Positions 38,038 through 46,196 of a stretch of DNA of 64,000 nt are shown here, piece after piece; positions within the stretch are counted from its first letter, which is position 1, and each line of letters opens with the position of its first letter. Under the pieces are notes generated by a model. It was not told the origin of the DNA and did no database searches. It worked only from the letters and a program-made list of their open reading frames with translations. This DNA is from Halalkalicoccus sp. NIPERK01 (GTDB taxonomy: Archaea > Halobacteriota > Halobacteria > Halobacteriales > Halalkalicoccaceae): positions 62,001-126,000 of the forward strand of contig NZ_JASVVV010000002.1 of the NCBI RefSeq assembly GCF_030287405.1, in the 5' to 3' direction. The position numbers and the translations under genes are program-made.

Positions 38038-38762
38038 TGGACGTCGCCCTCCCCGAGTTCCGGCCCGATCCCGACCTCGCCCGGGCAGAGATGGAGGAAC
38101 TCCAGCGCGAGATCGCACGCGAGGCGACCTTCGAGGACGAACCGCTCCCGGAGTCGCCCGTCGTCGTCGGCGTCGACCAGGCGTTTCCCGACGAGCGGGC
38201 CGTCAGCGCGATCGTCGCCATGCGCGACGGCGAGGTGATCGAGCGCGCCTCCGCCGTAACCGACCTTTCTATACCATATATTCCGGGGCTGCTCTCCTTT
38301 CGCGAGGGCGAGTCGATCCTCGCGGCGTTCGAGACCCTGGAGTGCGACCCGGACCTCGCGCTGTTCGACGGCAGCGGCCGGATCCACTTCCGGCAGGCCG
38401 GGCTGGCGACCCACATGGGCGTGGCGCTCGACCTCCCGAGCGTGGGGGTCGCGAAGAGCCTGCTCTGTGGCCGGTTGAGCAACCCGCCCGAGGAACCCTT
38501 CGCGGAGGGGACGCGGGTGCCGATCCTCGCCGACGGGCGAGTCGAGGTCGAGCAGGGGACCGTCCTCGGGTACGCGGTCCAGACCCGCCAGTACGAGGGA
38601 CGTCGGTACATCAACCCGCTGTACGTGAGTCCGGGCCACCGGGTCGGCGCGGAGACGGCCGCCTCGCTCGCACAGCGCCACTGTGCGGGCTACAAGCTCC
38701 CCGAACCGATCCGGCTGGCGGACTCGTACGCCGACGAACTCGCGCGCGAACTCGACGGGTAG
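38037..38762 (+). CDS. nfi: Endonuclease V (deoxyinosine 3' endonuclease)
   Basis: A 241-residue Nfi homologue. The core has VVGVDQAF near residue 42 (first metal aspartate), LSIPYIPGLLSFREG near 78 (the PYxPG wedge and conserved E), ALFDGSGRIHFRQAGLATHMG near 109 (catalytic aspartate) and SVGVAKSLLCG near 135. It nicks DNA one base 3' of deoxyinosine arising from adenine deamination. The ATG overlaps the rhomboid stop (ATGA-type overlap), so the genes are coupled although unrelated in role. Confidence 0.93.
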   Translation: MDVALPEFRPDPDLARAEMEELQREIAREATFEDEPLPESPVVVGVDQAFPDERAVSAIVAMRDGEVIERASAVTDLSIPYIPGLLSFREGESILAAFETLECDPDLALFDGSGRIHFRQAGLATHMGVALDLPSVGVAKSLLCGRLSNPPEEPFAEGTRVPILADGRVEVEQGTVLGYAVQTRQYEGRRYINPLYVSPGHRVGAETAASLAQRHCAGYKLPEPIRLADSYADELARELDG

Positions 38763-38788
38763 CCGCCCGCGTTCGTGCGCGCTCGAAA

Positions 38789-38844
38789 GACGGTGGTCGA
38801 ACCGCCGTCGAGTCGGCGCTGGCGCCGACGGACGGTAACGTCCG
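38789..38844. repeat. Three adjacent inverted repeats upstream of the SDR gene
   Basis: In 56 bases: GACGG-T-GGT-CGA-ACC-G-CCGTC (38789-38809, one mismatched pair), GTCGGCG-CTGG-CGCCGAC (38812-38829, perfect 7-base arms) and CGGACG-GTAA-CGTCCG (38829-38844, perfect 6-base arms). They lie just upstream of a TATA-like AATTAA (38855-38860). They could be operator sites or a tandem hairpin terminator for endonuclease V. Confidence 0.6.
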
Positions 38845-38854
38845 ATAGTACAAC

Positions 38855-38860
38855 AATTAA
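38855..38860 (+). promoter_or_regulatory. TATA-like box of the SDR gene
   Basis: AATTAA centred 28 bases before the ATG at 38886. Confidence 0.55.
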
Positions 38861-38885
38861 CTCCCCGGCGGCCGACGGGTGGCCC

Positions 38886-39710
38886 ATGGAGAAGACCGTT
38901 TGTATCACGGGTTGTTCGTCGGGGATCGGTCGCGAGACGGCCAGACAGTTCCGAGAGGAGGAGTGGACGGTGTACGCGACCGCCCGGAACGTGGGCGACA
39001 TCGCCGATCTCGCGGAACTCGGGTGCGAGACGGCCGAACTCGACGTGACGAACGACGTACGGGTACAGGCGGTCGTCGAGCGGATCGTCGAGGAGACGGG
39101 CCGGATCGACTGTCTGGTCAACAACGCGGGCTACGGCCAACTGGGCCCGGTCGAGGACGTCCCGGTACGGGACGTCGAAAAGCAGTTCGACACCAACGTC
39201 TACGGCCCACACCGCCTCACGAGGGAGGTCCTGCCCCACATGCGCGAGCGCGAGGACGGCACCATCGTCAACGTCTCCAGCATCGCCGGCCGGGTCGCCT
39301 TCCCCGGCGGCGGCGTCTACTGCGGGTCGAAGGCCGCCCTCGAATCGATGACCGACGCCCTTCGGGTGGAGGCCGACCGCTTCGGCGTCGACGTCGTGCT
39401 GGTCGAACCCGGTCCCGTGGAGACGGGCTTCTCGGATCGCGCCGAGAGCGAGACGGACGACATCCCCCGATCCGAGACCTACAGCGACATCTACGGCGTG
39501 ATCGACGACACGCAGGCCATCGGCGGCGACGGGCCGGGCGCGATCCCCCCGGGAGAGGTCGCCGACTGGATCGTCCACGCCGCGAGCGCGACCCGTCCGA
39601 GCGCGCGCTACCCGGTCGGCCGGGTGGCGAAGTTCGGCTCGGTCGCCCGCGTACTGCCGGACTCGCTTCGGGACGCGGCGTTCAAACTCGCGTTGAAAGT
39701 GATGGGATGA
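38886..39710 (+). CDS. Short-chain dehydrogenase/reductase (classical SDR)
   Basis: A 274-residue classical SDR: TGCSSGIGRETA cofactor loop near residue 8, CLVNNAGYGQ near 78, catalytic serine in IVNVSSIAGRVAFPG near 127, and the catalytic Y-x3-K in VYCGSKAALESM near 145. It is a NAD(P)-dependent alcohol or ketone oxidoreductase, probably on a hydrophobic substrate; the C-terminal RVLPDSLRDAAFKLAL is like sterol/retinol-type SDRs. Its stop overlaps the glycerate kinase ATG by 4 bases, so the two may function in one catabolic route. Confidence 0.88.
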   Translation: MEKTVCITGCSSGIGRETARQFREEEWTVYATARNVGDIADLAELGCETAELDVTNDVRVQAVVERIVEETGRIDCLVNNAGYGQLGPVEDVPVRDVEKQFDTNVYGPHRLTREVLPHMREREDGTIVNVSSIAGRVAFPGGGVYCGSKAALESMTDALRVEADRFGVDVVLVEPGPVETGFSDRAESETDDIPRSETYSDIYGVIDDTQAIGGDGPGAIPPGEVADWIVHAASATRPSARYPVGRVAKFGSVARVLPDSLRDAAFKLALKVMG

Positions 39711-41050
39711 TTCGCGAGCGCGAACGACTGGAAGGGACGCCCGAACGCGACCTCGCGCTCGACTGCGTCGAGGCCGGGATCCGGGCCGCCGACCCCGAGC
39801 GGGCGATCGGCGAGGTCGTCTCCCTCGAGGGCGACCGACTGAGCGTTGAGGACGCCAGCTACGACCTCGACGAGTACGAGGAGGTGGTCGTCCTCGGCGG
39901 GGGCAACGCCGGGGGCCGGATGGCGAGCGCGATCGAGGGAGTGCTCGGCGAGCGGATCAGTAGGGGGGTGGTCGTCACCGACGCGCCCGAGGAGACCGAG
40001 CGGATCGAGGTGCTGCCGGGCGATCACCCCGTGCCCTCCGAGCGCGGGGTCGACTCCACGCGCCGAATGCTCGAACTCGCGGACGAGGCCGGGGAGGAGA
40101 CGCTCGCGGTCGTGCTGATCTCCGGCGGCGGCAGCGCGCTCATGCCCGCGCCCGCCGAGGGCGTCTCGCTCGAAGCGCTCCAGGAGGTGACCGAGGCGCT
40201 GCTCGCGAGCGGGGCCGAAATCGGGGAGATCAACGCCGTCCGCAAGCACTGTTCCGCGTTCAAGGGCGGGGGGCTGGCCCGCCGGGCCGCTCCTAGCACT
40301 GTGGTCTCGCTGATCGTCAGCGACGTGATCGGCAACGACCTGAGCACGATCGCGAGCGGCCCGACCGCGCCCGACGCGACGACGTTCGCCGACGCTCGGG
40401 AGATCCTCGACCGCTACGGGATCGATCCGCCCGAAGCGATCGCCGAGCGCCTCGAACGCGGGGCGAACGGGGAGTACGAGGAGACGCCCGACGCCGAGGA
40501 CCCCGTCTTCGACCGGGTGGACAACCACGTCATCGCCGACGGGTTCAGCGCCCTCGAGGCGGCCCGCGACCTCGCGCGCGAGCGGGGCTACGAGCCGCTG
40601 ATCCTCTCGACGAGCGTTCGCGGCGAGGCCCGCGAGGCCGCGAAGACCCACGTCGCCATCGCGGAGGAGGTGCGGCGAACGGGCAACCCCATCGAGCCTC
40701 CCGCGGTGGTCTGCTCGGGCGGCGAGACCACGGTGACGATCCGCGGGGAGGGAACGGGCGGCCCCAACCAGGAGTTCGCGCTTTCCGCGGCGCTCGAACT
40801 CCGGGAAAGAGAGGGGATCGCGCTGGCGAGCGTCGACACCGACGGGATCGACGGCGCCAGCGACGCCGCGGGCGCGCTCGTCGACGGCACGACGGTCTCG
40901 GATCCCGAGACCGCACGGGCCGCGCTGGCCGAGAACGACGCCTACCCCTGCCTCGCCGAGCGCGACGCGCTGATCGAGACGGGGGCTACAGGAACGAACG
41001 TCAACGACCTGCGGGTGCTCGTGGTCGCCACCCCCGAGGCGAGTCGTTGA
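39707..41050 (+). CDS. Glycerate kinase (GckA/MOFRL type)
   Basis: A 447-residue protein of the DUF4147 plus MOFRL family of glycerate 2-kinases. Motifs: VVVLGGGNAGGRMASAIEGVL near residue 60, LISGGGSALMPAPAEGVSLE near 138, INAVRKHCSAFKGGGLARRA near 175, LIVSDVIGNDLSTIASGPTAPD near 200 and MOFRL-domain CSGGETTVTIRG and GTGGPNQEFALSAALEL (about 335-360) with DTDGIDG. It phosphorylates D-glycerate to 2-phosphoglycerate, feeding serine, glycerol or sugar-acid breakdown to glycolysis. Overlaps the SDR; its end overlaps the opposite-strand M24 peptidase gene by 50 bases. Confidence 0.93.
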   Translation: MIRERERLEGTPERDLALDCVEAGIRAADPERAIGEVVSLEGDRLSVEDASYDLDEYEEVVVLGGGNAGGRMASAIEGVLGERISRGVVVTDAPEETERIEVLPGDHPVPSERGVDSTRRMLELADEAGEETLAVVLISGGGSALMPAPAEGVSLEALQEVTEALLASGAEIGEINAVRKHCSAFKGGGLARRAAPSTVVSLIVSDVIGNDLSTIASGPTAPDATTFADAREILDRYGIDPPEAIAERLERGANGEYEETPDAEDPVFDRVDNHVIADGFSALEAARDLARERGYEPLILSTSVRGEAREAAKTHVAIAEEVRRTGNPIEPPAVVCSGGETTVTIRGEGTGGPNQEFALSAALELREREGIALASVDTDGIDGASDAAGALVDGTTVSDPETARAALAENDAYPCLAERDALIETGATGTNVNDLRVLVVATPEASR

Positions 41051-42101
41051 GGCGCTCGCCGCCCTCGGCGGTGACGACCACCAGGTCCTCGATCCGCACG
41101 CCGAATCTCCCTTCGAGATAGATCCCCGGTTCGACGCTGAAGACCATTTCCGATTCGAGCTCTCTGGTATTCCCCTCGACGATGTACGGCGGCTCGTGGA
41201 CCTCGATTCCGACCCCGTGGCCCGTCCGGTGGGTGAATTCCTCACCATAGCCCGCTCGTTCGATCACCTCCCTCGCGGCGCGGTCGACCGCCTCCGCAGG
41301 GACGCCGGGTTCGACCGCCTCGACGGCCGCTTGCTGGGCCTCACGGACGGCGTCGTGGACGTCCTCGAACCCCTCGGGCGGACCGCCCCGGACGACGGTC
41401 CGGGTCTGGTCGCTCGGGTAGCCATCGAGACGGGTTCCGAAGTCGAGCACGACGGGGTCGCCCGCCTCGATCTCCCGGTCGCCGTGGCGGTGGTGTGGGC
41501 GCGCGCCGTTGGCTCCCGAGGCGACGATCGTCTCGAAGGAGGGTCCTTCGCCGCCGACGTCGGCCAGTCGCGAGTCGATCTCGCGGGCGAGGTCGCGTTC
41601 GGTCACGCCGGTAAAATCGAGGGTCCTGACCTCCTCGCTCACCCGGTCGGCCAGTCGGCTGGCCCGGCGGATCGCGTCGATCTCCGCCTCGTCCTTTCGG
41701 ATCCGCAGGTCGGCCAGCGCCTCGCTCGCCAGCCCGAACTCGGCGTCCGTGGCGGCGCGGAGGTCCTGTGTGAAGCGCGCCCACAGGCGGTCGTCGACGA
41801 GCAGGCGGTCGGGATCGAGGGTCGAGAAGATCGCCTCGATGTGCTCGCGGGGATCCTCGCCGTCGTCCCAGAGCCGGATATCCGAGACCCACGTCTCGGC
41901 CAGTTGCTCGGCGTACATCGCCGGCGCGAGGAAGGTCGGTTCGCCCTCGCGGGGGACGAACAACAGGAGGTGGCGCTCCATGGGGTCGTCTCGAAATCCG
42001 GTGAGATACTGGCAGTTCGGCCCCGGGAAGAGCACGAGACATTCCTGTGGGGAGAGCGCGTGTTGGCAGGCGCGGGTTCGGCCCTCGTAGTCGGCGTTCA
42101 T
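41001..42101 (-). CDS. M24 family metallopeptidase (Xaa-Pro peptidase type)
   Basis: A 366-residue peptidase with a creatinase-like N-terminal domain (residues 1-125) and a pita-bread catalytic domain. All five metal ligands can be found: the aspartates in VVLDFGTRLDGYPSDQTRTV (about residues 216-227), H in HRTGHGVGIEVHEPPYI (about 295), E in FSVEPGIYLEG and E in FGVRIEDLVVV. It removes N-terminal residues ahead of proline, or is an aminopeptidase relative. Convergent with, and overlapping, glycerate kinase by 50 bases, a long overlap that should be checked at the C-terminus. Confidence 0.9.
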   Translation of the reverse strand: MNADYEGRTRACQHALSPQECLVLFPGPNCQYLTGFRDDPMERHLLLFVPREGEPTFLAPAMYAEQLAETWVSDIRLWDDGEDPREHIEAIFSTLDPDRLLVDDRLWARFTQDLRAATDAEFGLASEALADLRIRKDEAEIDAIRRASRLADRVSEEVRTLDFTGVTERDLAREIDSRLADVGGEGPSFETIVASGANGARPHHRHGDREIEAGDPVVLDFGTRLDGYPSDQTRTVVRGGPPEGFEDVHDAVREAQQAAVEAVEPGVPAEAVDRAAREVIERAGYGEEFTHRTGHGVGIEVHEPPYIVEGNTRELESEMVFSVEPGIYLEGRFGVRIEDLVVVTAEGGERLNDSPRGWRPRAPAGR

Positions 42102-42136
42102 GGTCGGATCTCGAGCGGAACGAAAATAAGCGTAGG

Positions 42137-42646
42137 TTACAGCTGCATCGTCATCTCGACGACGGTCCCCTCTACAGCCGTCGATTCGTGAGCGGAGAAC
42201 TCGTGGCGGTACTCCCGAACCCGTTCGTAGCCGTGAGCCTCGTAGAACGGTAACGCGTTGAGCGACGCCGAGAGACCGAGCGTTCGGACGCCGTGCTCGC
42301 GTGCGTGGCGCTCCAGATCGGCCAAGATCGCGGAGCCGACGCCCCGCCGAGCGACCGACGGGTCGACGTAGACGCCCGTCACCTCGGCGTCCACACTCGC
42401 CTCGTATCCCTCGGACGGATCGAGTGATAGGCTCCCGAACCCTCGAACACCCTCGCGATCCTCCGCGACCACGAAGTACGCGTCGTCCGACTCGATCGCA
42501 CCCGCGTAGTCCGCCGACTTACAGCCCATCGCCCACGCTTCGACCTGGGACTCGGAATACGCTTCGGGGCCGAGTTCGGTGATCGAGGCGACGTGGACCT
42601 CCTGGATGATCTCCGCGTCGCCTGGCGTCGCCTCGCGAATCTCCAT
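42137..42646 (-). CDS. GNAT family N-acetyltransferase
   Basis: A 169-residue GNAT enzyme. The acetyl-CoA-binding motif A appears as VYVDPSVARRGVGSAILADLERHARE (about residues 91-115), preceded by ADYAGAIESDDAYFVVAEDREGVRGFGSLSL, and motif B follows as LSASLNALPFYEAHGYERV. It moves an acetyl group from acetyl-CoA to an amine; the substrate cannot be deduced. It may be co-transcribed with the M24 peptidase, 35 bases downstream on the same strand. Confidence 0.88.
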   Translation of the reverse strand: MEIREATPGDAEIIQEVHVASITELGPEAYSESQVEAWAMGCKSADYAGAIESDDAYFVVAEDREGVRGFGSLSLDPSEGYEASVDAEVTGVYVDPSVARRGVGSAILADLERHAREHGVRTLGLSASLNALPFYEAHGYERVREYRHEFSAHESTAVEGTVVEMTMQL

Positions 42647-42685
42647 AAAGCGGTATGATCGTTCCGAGAGAAATAAATCCGGACG

Positions 42686-43747
42686 CTAGTCGAGACACGC
42701 GGCGACGAGTTCGAGCATCCGTTCCCCTCGGACCTCGTCGGCGAACAGCGGCACCCGTTTGACGTCGTGGCCGCGAAACAGCTCCTGCGAGCGGGTCAGC
42801 GCGCCCTGCTGGACCTGCCAGCGGCGCTTGCAGAACTCGCAGTCCTCGAGGTCGGGCGAGACGAAGTCCTCGGGATCGCCGCCGGCCACGTCTGCGAAGT
42901 CCTCCATCACGCGGTTGACGACCACCGTCGAAACGGGGATCTCGAACTCCTCGAGTCGGGCGAGCAGCCGTTTGGACTCGACGACGCTCATCTCCTCGGG
43001 GACCATCACGATCCGGAAGTCCGTCTTCGCGGGGTCCCGGAGCGTCGCCCGCAGGCGCTCGATTCGCTCTCGGAGGTCGTCGAGGTCCGCTCTCCCCCCT
43101 TCAGGGGGCTCTCCGCCGAACATCCCCTTCATCCCCTCGACCATCCCCTGCATGCGCTGGCGGAACTGCATCACTCGTCCGAGCATCGAGTCCATCACCT
43201 CGGGCAGTTCGAGCAGCCTGAGGGTGTGGCCCGTCGGCGCGGTGTCGATCACCACCCGGTCGAAGCGGTCGTCGTCGAGATACTGCAGCAGTTGGCGCAT
43301 CGCCGCCGCCTCGTCCGCGCCGGGCATCGACCCGCCCGACAGCAGGTCGCCCAGTCCGCCCTCGCCGTCCTCGTCTGCGCCGCCCGCGTCGCCTAACAGC
43401 CCGTCGAACCCTCCCAATGGGTTCTCGCCGCCGAGCAGCCCCTCCTCGACGGCCTCGTCCGGGTCGATCTCGGCGGCGAACAGCGGGATCTCGTCCCTGA
43501 TTCGGGTCGGCTCGCCGGGGATCGGCGTTTCGAGGGTGTCCGACAGCGAGTGGGCGGGATCGGTCGAGACGACTAGGGTGGCAGTGCCGTCCCGTGCGCT
43601 CGCCAGCGCGGTCGCGGCGGCCATCGTCGTCTTGCCGACGCCGCCTTTCCCCCCGTAGAGCACGTACTCGGGGGCGTCGACGCCCGAGGGGACGGACACC
43701 TCGACGTCCTCGATCTCCTCGACGGGTTCGACGTCAAGTTCGACCAT
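42686..43747 (-). CDS. Get3/ArsA-family ATPase
   Basis: A 353-residue P-loop ATPase. The deviant Walker A is YGGKGGVGKTTMA (31-43), switch I is STDPAHSLSDTL (61-72) and switch II is VVIDTAPTGHTLRLLELPE (165-183). A CxxC pair (C303, C306, CEFC) fits the zinc site of Get3/TRC40. A methionine-rich helix (about 185-211, MLGRVMQFRQRMQGMVEGMK) is placed where Get3 binds tail-anchored membrane proteins, and a Gly-rich acidic insert (104-140) follows an otherwise conserved strand. Tail-anchored protein targeting is therefore more likely than arsenite export, although archaeal function is not certain. Confidence 0.85.
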   Translation of the reverse strand: MVELDVEPVEEIEDVEVSVPSGVDAPEYVLYGGKGGVGKTTMAAATALASARDGTATLVVSTDPAHSLSDTLETPIPGEPTRIRDEIPLFAAEIDPDEAVEEGLLGGENPLGGFDGLLGDAGGADEDGEGGLGDLLSGGSMPGADEAAAMRQLLQYLDDDRFDRVVIDTAPTGHTLRLLELPEVMDSMLGRVMQFRQRMQGMVEGMKGMFGGEPPEGGRADLDDLRERIERLRATLRDPAKTDFRIVMVPEEMSVVESKRLLARLEEFEIPVSTVVVNRVMEDFADVAGGDPEDFVSPDLEDCEFCKRRWQVQQGALTRSQELFRGHDVKRVPLFADEVRGERMLELVAACLD

Positions 43748-43801
43748 ACCCGGCCTTTCCCGCGAGGCTCCGTGTACCCGTCGGTCCCGGGTGAGGGCGG
43801 G

Positions 43802-44902
43802 TCAGGCGAAAAATTTCGCTAGCCGGTCCGCGGCCTCCTCGGCCCGGGGCGTCACCAGCGCGAACCGGAGCCACTGGACTCTCGAGGAACCGAACGCCTC
43901 ACCGGGCATTCCGGCAACGCCGGCCTCGTCGATGAGGCGCTCGACGTTGGCCATCGTCCCCGGGAACCCTTCGAAGCGCGCCAGCACGTAGAACGCCCCG
44001 TCCGGGCGGGTGTACTCGGCTCCCGCCGAATCGAGCGCGTCGGTGAAGGCCCCGATCCGCTCGGCGAGCATCTCGCGGGTCGCCTCGTAGTAGTCGGGAC
44101 CCGTCTCCCGGAGCGCCCGCAGAACCGCGTACTGGGCGGGCCGCGAGCCGGTGACGTTGACGAGCATGTGGCGGGTCCGGGCGGGGTCGGCCAGCGCGGG
44201 CGGCAGGACGGTGTATCCCACCCGAAAGCCCGTGATCGCCATCGACTTCGAGAACCCGGTCGTCACGGCCCGGTGCTCGGAGTCGACCGACAGCGCGCTC
44301 GTAAAGCGACCCGACTGGTCGAAGTGGTCGTAGACCTCGTCGCTCACGAGGATCGCGTCGTACTCCTCCGCGATCGCGACGAGTTCCTCCACCGTTCGCT
44401 CGCCGTAGACCGCCCCCGTCGGGTTGTTCGGCGAGTTGACGACGATCGCGGCGGTCCCGTCGTCCGCACGCTCGCGGACGGCCGCGGGATCGAGGCGGCC
44501 GTCCCCCTCGACGGGGACGTAGACCGGCTCGCCACCGAGCATCCGCGTCTTGCCGGGGTAGTACGGATACACGGGATCGGTGAGGATCACCTCGCTTCCC
44601 GCGTTCCTGTCGAGGGCTTCGGCCATCGCCAGGTAGTTCGCCTCGCCCGCGCCGTTCGTGACGATCACCGACTCGACCGGAACGCTCCTGCGAGAAGCGA
44701 TCTCCTCACGGAGTTCGCGCAGGCCGTCGCTCGGCGGGTACTGGAACCGCTCGACCGGGAGATCGGCGTACTCACGCAGGCCCTCCCGGAGCGCCTCGGG
44801 CGGCTCCCAGTCGGGGTTGCCGCTGACCATGTCGATGACGTCCCGATCGGCCTCCGCGGCGTACTGCATCACCCGGAAGAACAGCGGCTTCTCGTAGTCC
44901 AT
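43802..44902 (-). CDS. Pyridoxal-phosphate aminotransferase, class I/II
   Basis: A 366-residue fold-type I enzyme with VSGNPDWEPPEALREGL near residue 26, NSPNNPTGAVYGE near 154, SDEVYDHFDQ near 185 and the Schiff-base lysine in TGFSKSMAITGFRVG near 213. The Asn-rich motif and length fit aspartate, histidinol-phosphate or LL-diaminopimelate-type aminotransferases, not decided. ATG at 44902; upstream 160 bases are otherwise empty. No neighbouring biosynthetic genes point to a pathway. Confidence 0.88.
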   Translation of the reverse strand: MDYEKPLFFRVMQYAAEADRDVIDMVSGNPDWEPPEALREGLREYADLPVERFQYPPSDGLRELREEIASRRSVPVESVIVTNGAGEANYLAMAEALDRNAGSEVILTDPVYPYYPGKTRMLGGEPVYVPVEGDGRLDPAAVRERADDGTAAIVVNSPNNPTGAVYGERTVEELVAIAEEYDAILVSDEVYDHFDQSGRFTSALSVDSEHRAVTTGFSKSMAITGFRVGYTVLPPALADPARTRHMLVNVTGSRPAQYAVLRALRETGPDYYEATREMLAERIGAFTDALDSAGAEYTRPDGAFYVLARFEGFPGTMANVERLIDEAGVAGMPGEAFGSSRVQWLRFALVTPRAEEAADRLAKFFA

Positions 44903-45064
44903 ACGCCATCTCGGGAGCGCCCCACCCTTCCTCTTTCGGACTCACGCGAGCGATCCGGGGCTCATAGGGAGTATCGTCGCCAACCGGATCCGTCGACTCC
45001 CGGGAGCCGACGCCGTGTCCCGATTCCCGGGCAGGAACTCGATGGACGTCTACGATAATCCCTC

Positions 45065-45715
45065 TCAGTCGTCGACGTGCGCCTGCTCGAACGGCCGGGG
45101 CGGCAACCGGAGGTCGTCGAGACCCGGCAGGTGTTTGACGTTGTAGACGACCCGCATCCCGTCGGTGGCCGGCGTGCCGTTACACGACAGGCGAAACCCC
45201 CGATCGAGCATCTCCGGCGGGAGGATGTGGTTGATCGGCATCGCTAGCTCGCCGTCGGCGACCGCGACCGCACAGTTGGCACACGCCCCGCCGCGGCAGG
45301 CGTAGGGCCACGCGAACCCGCGGTTCTCGGCGGCTTCGAGCAGCGACTCGTTCTGCTTGACCAGGATCCGGCCGTAGTCGTCGTCGTCGAGTCCCGCGGC
45401 GGACGCCTTCTCGAAGAGGTCGTCGTCGTCGAGGTCCCACCCGTGATCGTCGAGTACCTCGTAGTTGAGGTACTCGACGCGGGCCTCGTCCCGGGACTCC
45501 TGCTCCCCTTCGTCCCCGACCTCGGGATCGATCTCGAGGCCGTCACTCCAGGAACCGGATTTGAGCGCCTCGTAGGCCGCCACGACCGACCGGAACTCCC
45601 GCGCGGACCCGCCCTGGTCCGGATGGGCCTCCATCACGCGCCGTCTGAAGGCCCTGTCTACCTCCTCCTCGTCCGCACCCGGATCGATCCGCAGGACCTC
45701 GAACGGGGACACCAT
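45065..45715 (-). CDS. Ferredoxin [2Fe-2S] with N-terminal J-domain-like region
   Basis: A 216-residue fusion. Residues 1-55 resemble a J domain, including the H31-P-D33 motif that stimulates Hsp70 in true J proteins. After an acidic linker (60-80) comes a haloarchaeal plant-type ferredoxin with cluster cysteines C140, C145, C148 (CRGGACANC) and C178 (LSCNG). The acidic EYLNYEVLDDHGWDL segment is the halophile-specific insert before the core. It carries electrons; the J region may place cluster delivery next to DnaK. ATG at 45715 has a GATAAATC TATA box 27 bases upstream. Confidence 0.9.
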   Translation of the reverse strand: MVSPFEVLRIDPGADEEEVDRAFRRRVMEAHPDQGGSAREFRSVVAAYEALKSGSWSDGLEIDPEVGDEGEQESRDEARVEYLNYEVLDDHGWDLDDDDLFEKASAAGLDDDDYGRILVKQNESLLEAAENRGFAWPYACRGGACANCAVAVADGELAMPINHILPPEMLDRGFRLSCNGTPATDGMRVVYNVKHLPGLDDLRLPPRPFEQAHVDD

Positions 45716-45738
45716 GCCCGCTCTAGCCGACTCGGGCA

Positions 45739-45746
45739 GATAAATC
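45739..45746 (-). promoter_or_regulatory. TATA box of the J-domain ferredoxin gene
   Basis: Reverse-strand GATTTATC, centred 27 bases before the ATG at 45715. Confidence 0.6.
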
Positions 45747-45842
45747 CCTGCCGACGCGAGTCCTCGCTCGGACCGCGTCGGGTCGCCGTCGACGTGCGCC
45801 GTAGCCGACAGTCTATTGTCGCGGGTCCCCGTAGCGCCCGCC

Positions 45843-46196
45843 ATGAGCGCCGACGAGCAGGCGATCCACGACTACTACGAGTACGTCGACGACGAGGCCT
45901 ACGACGACCTGTTCTCGCTGTTCTCCGAGGACGTCGTCTACCACCGCCCCGGACAGGAACCCATCGAGGGGATCGAGGAGTTCGAGACCTTCTACCGCGA
46001 GGTCCGCGCGATCGAACGGGGCACCCACACCGTCGCCGACCTCGTGGTGGACGGGTCGACGGTCGCGGTCCGGGGGTACTTCTCGGGCGTCCTCGAGGGC
46101 CAGCAGGTCGAGTTCGGCTTCGCCGACGTACACGAGTTCGACGAGGAGGGCCTGATCGAGGAGCGGTTCACTTACACCGACACCGGCCGGGTATGA
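45843..46196 (+). CDS. NTF2-like/SnoaL-like family protein
   Basis: A 117-residue cone-shaped NTF2-like protein: IHDYYEYVDDEAYDDLFSLFSEDVVYHRPG near the start, IEGIEEFETFYRE and a beta-sheet core to the end. Relatives include ketosteroid isomerase, SnoaL cyclases and small-molecule carriers; no active-site signature identifies the reaction. The ATG is leaderless-style, with a TCTATTG box about 28 bases upstream. Its stop overlaps the next gene by 4 bases, indicating coupling with the CinA-like amidase. Confidence 0.8.
   Translation: MSADEQAIHDYYEYVDDEAYDDLFSLFSEDVVYHRPGQEPIEGIEEFETFYREVRAIERGTHTVADLVVDGSTVAVRGYFSGVLEGQQVEFGFADVHEFDEEGLIEERFTYTDTGRV

Noticed and set aside
37956-39578. A 540-residue minus-strand ORF
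   Set aside because: It is antisense to endonuclease V and the SDR, both with complete catalytic motifs, and its own sequence has no domain.
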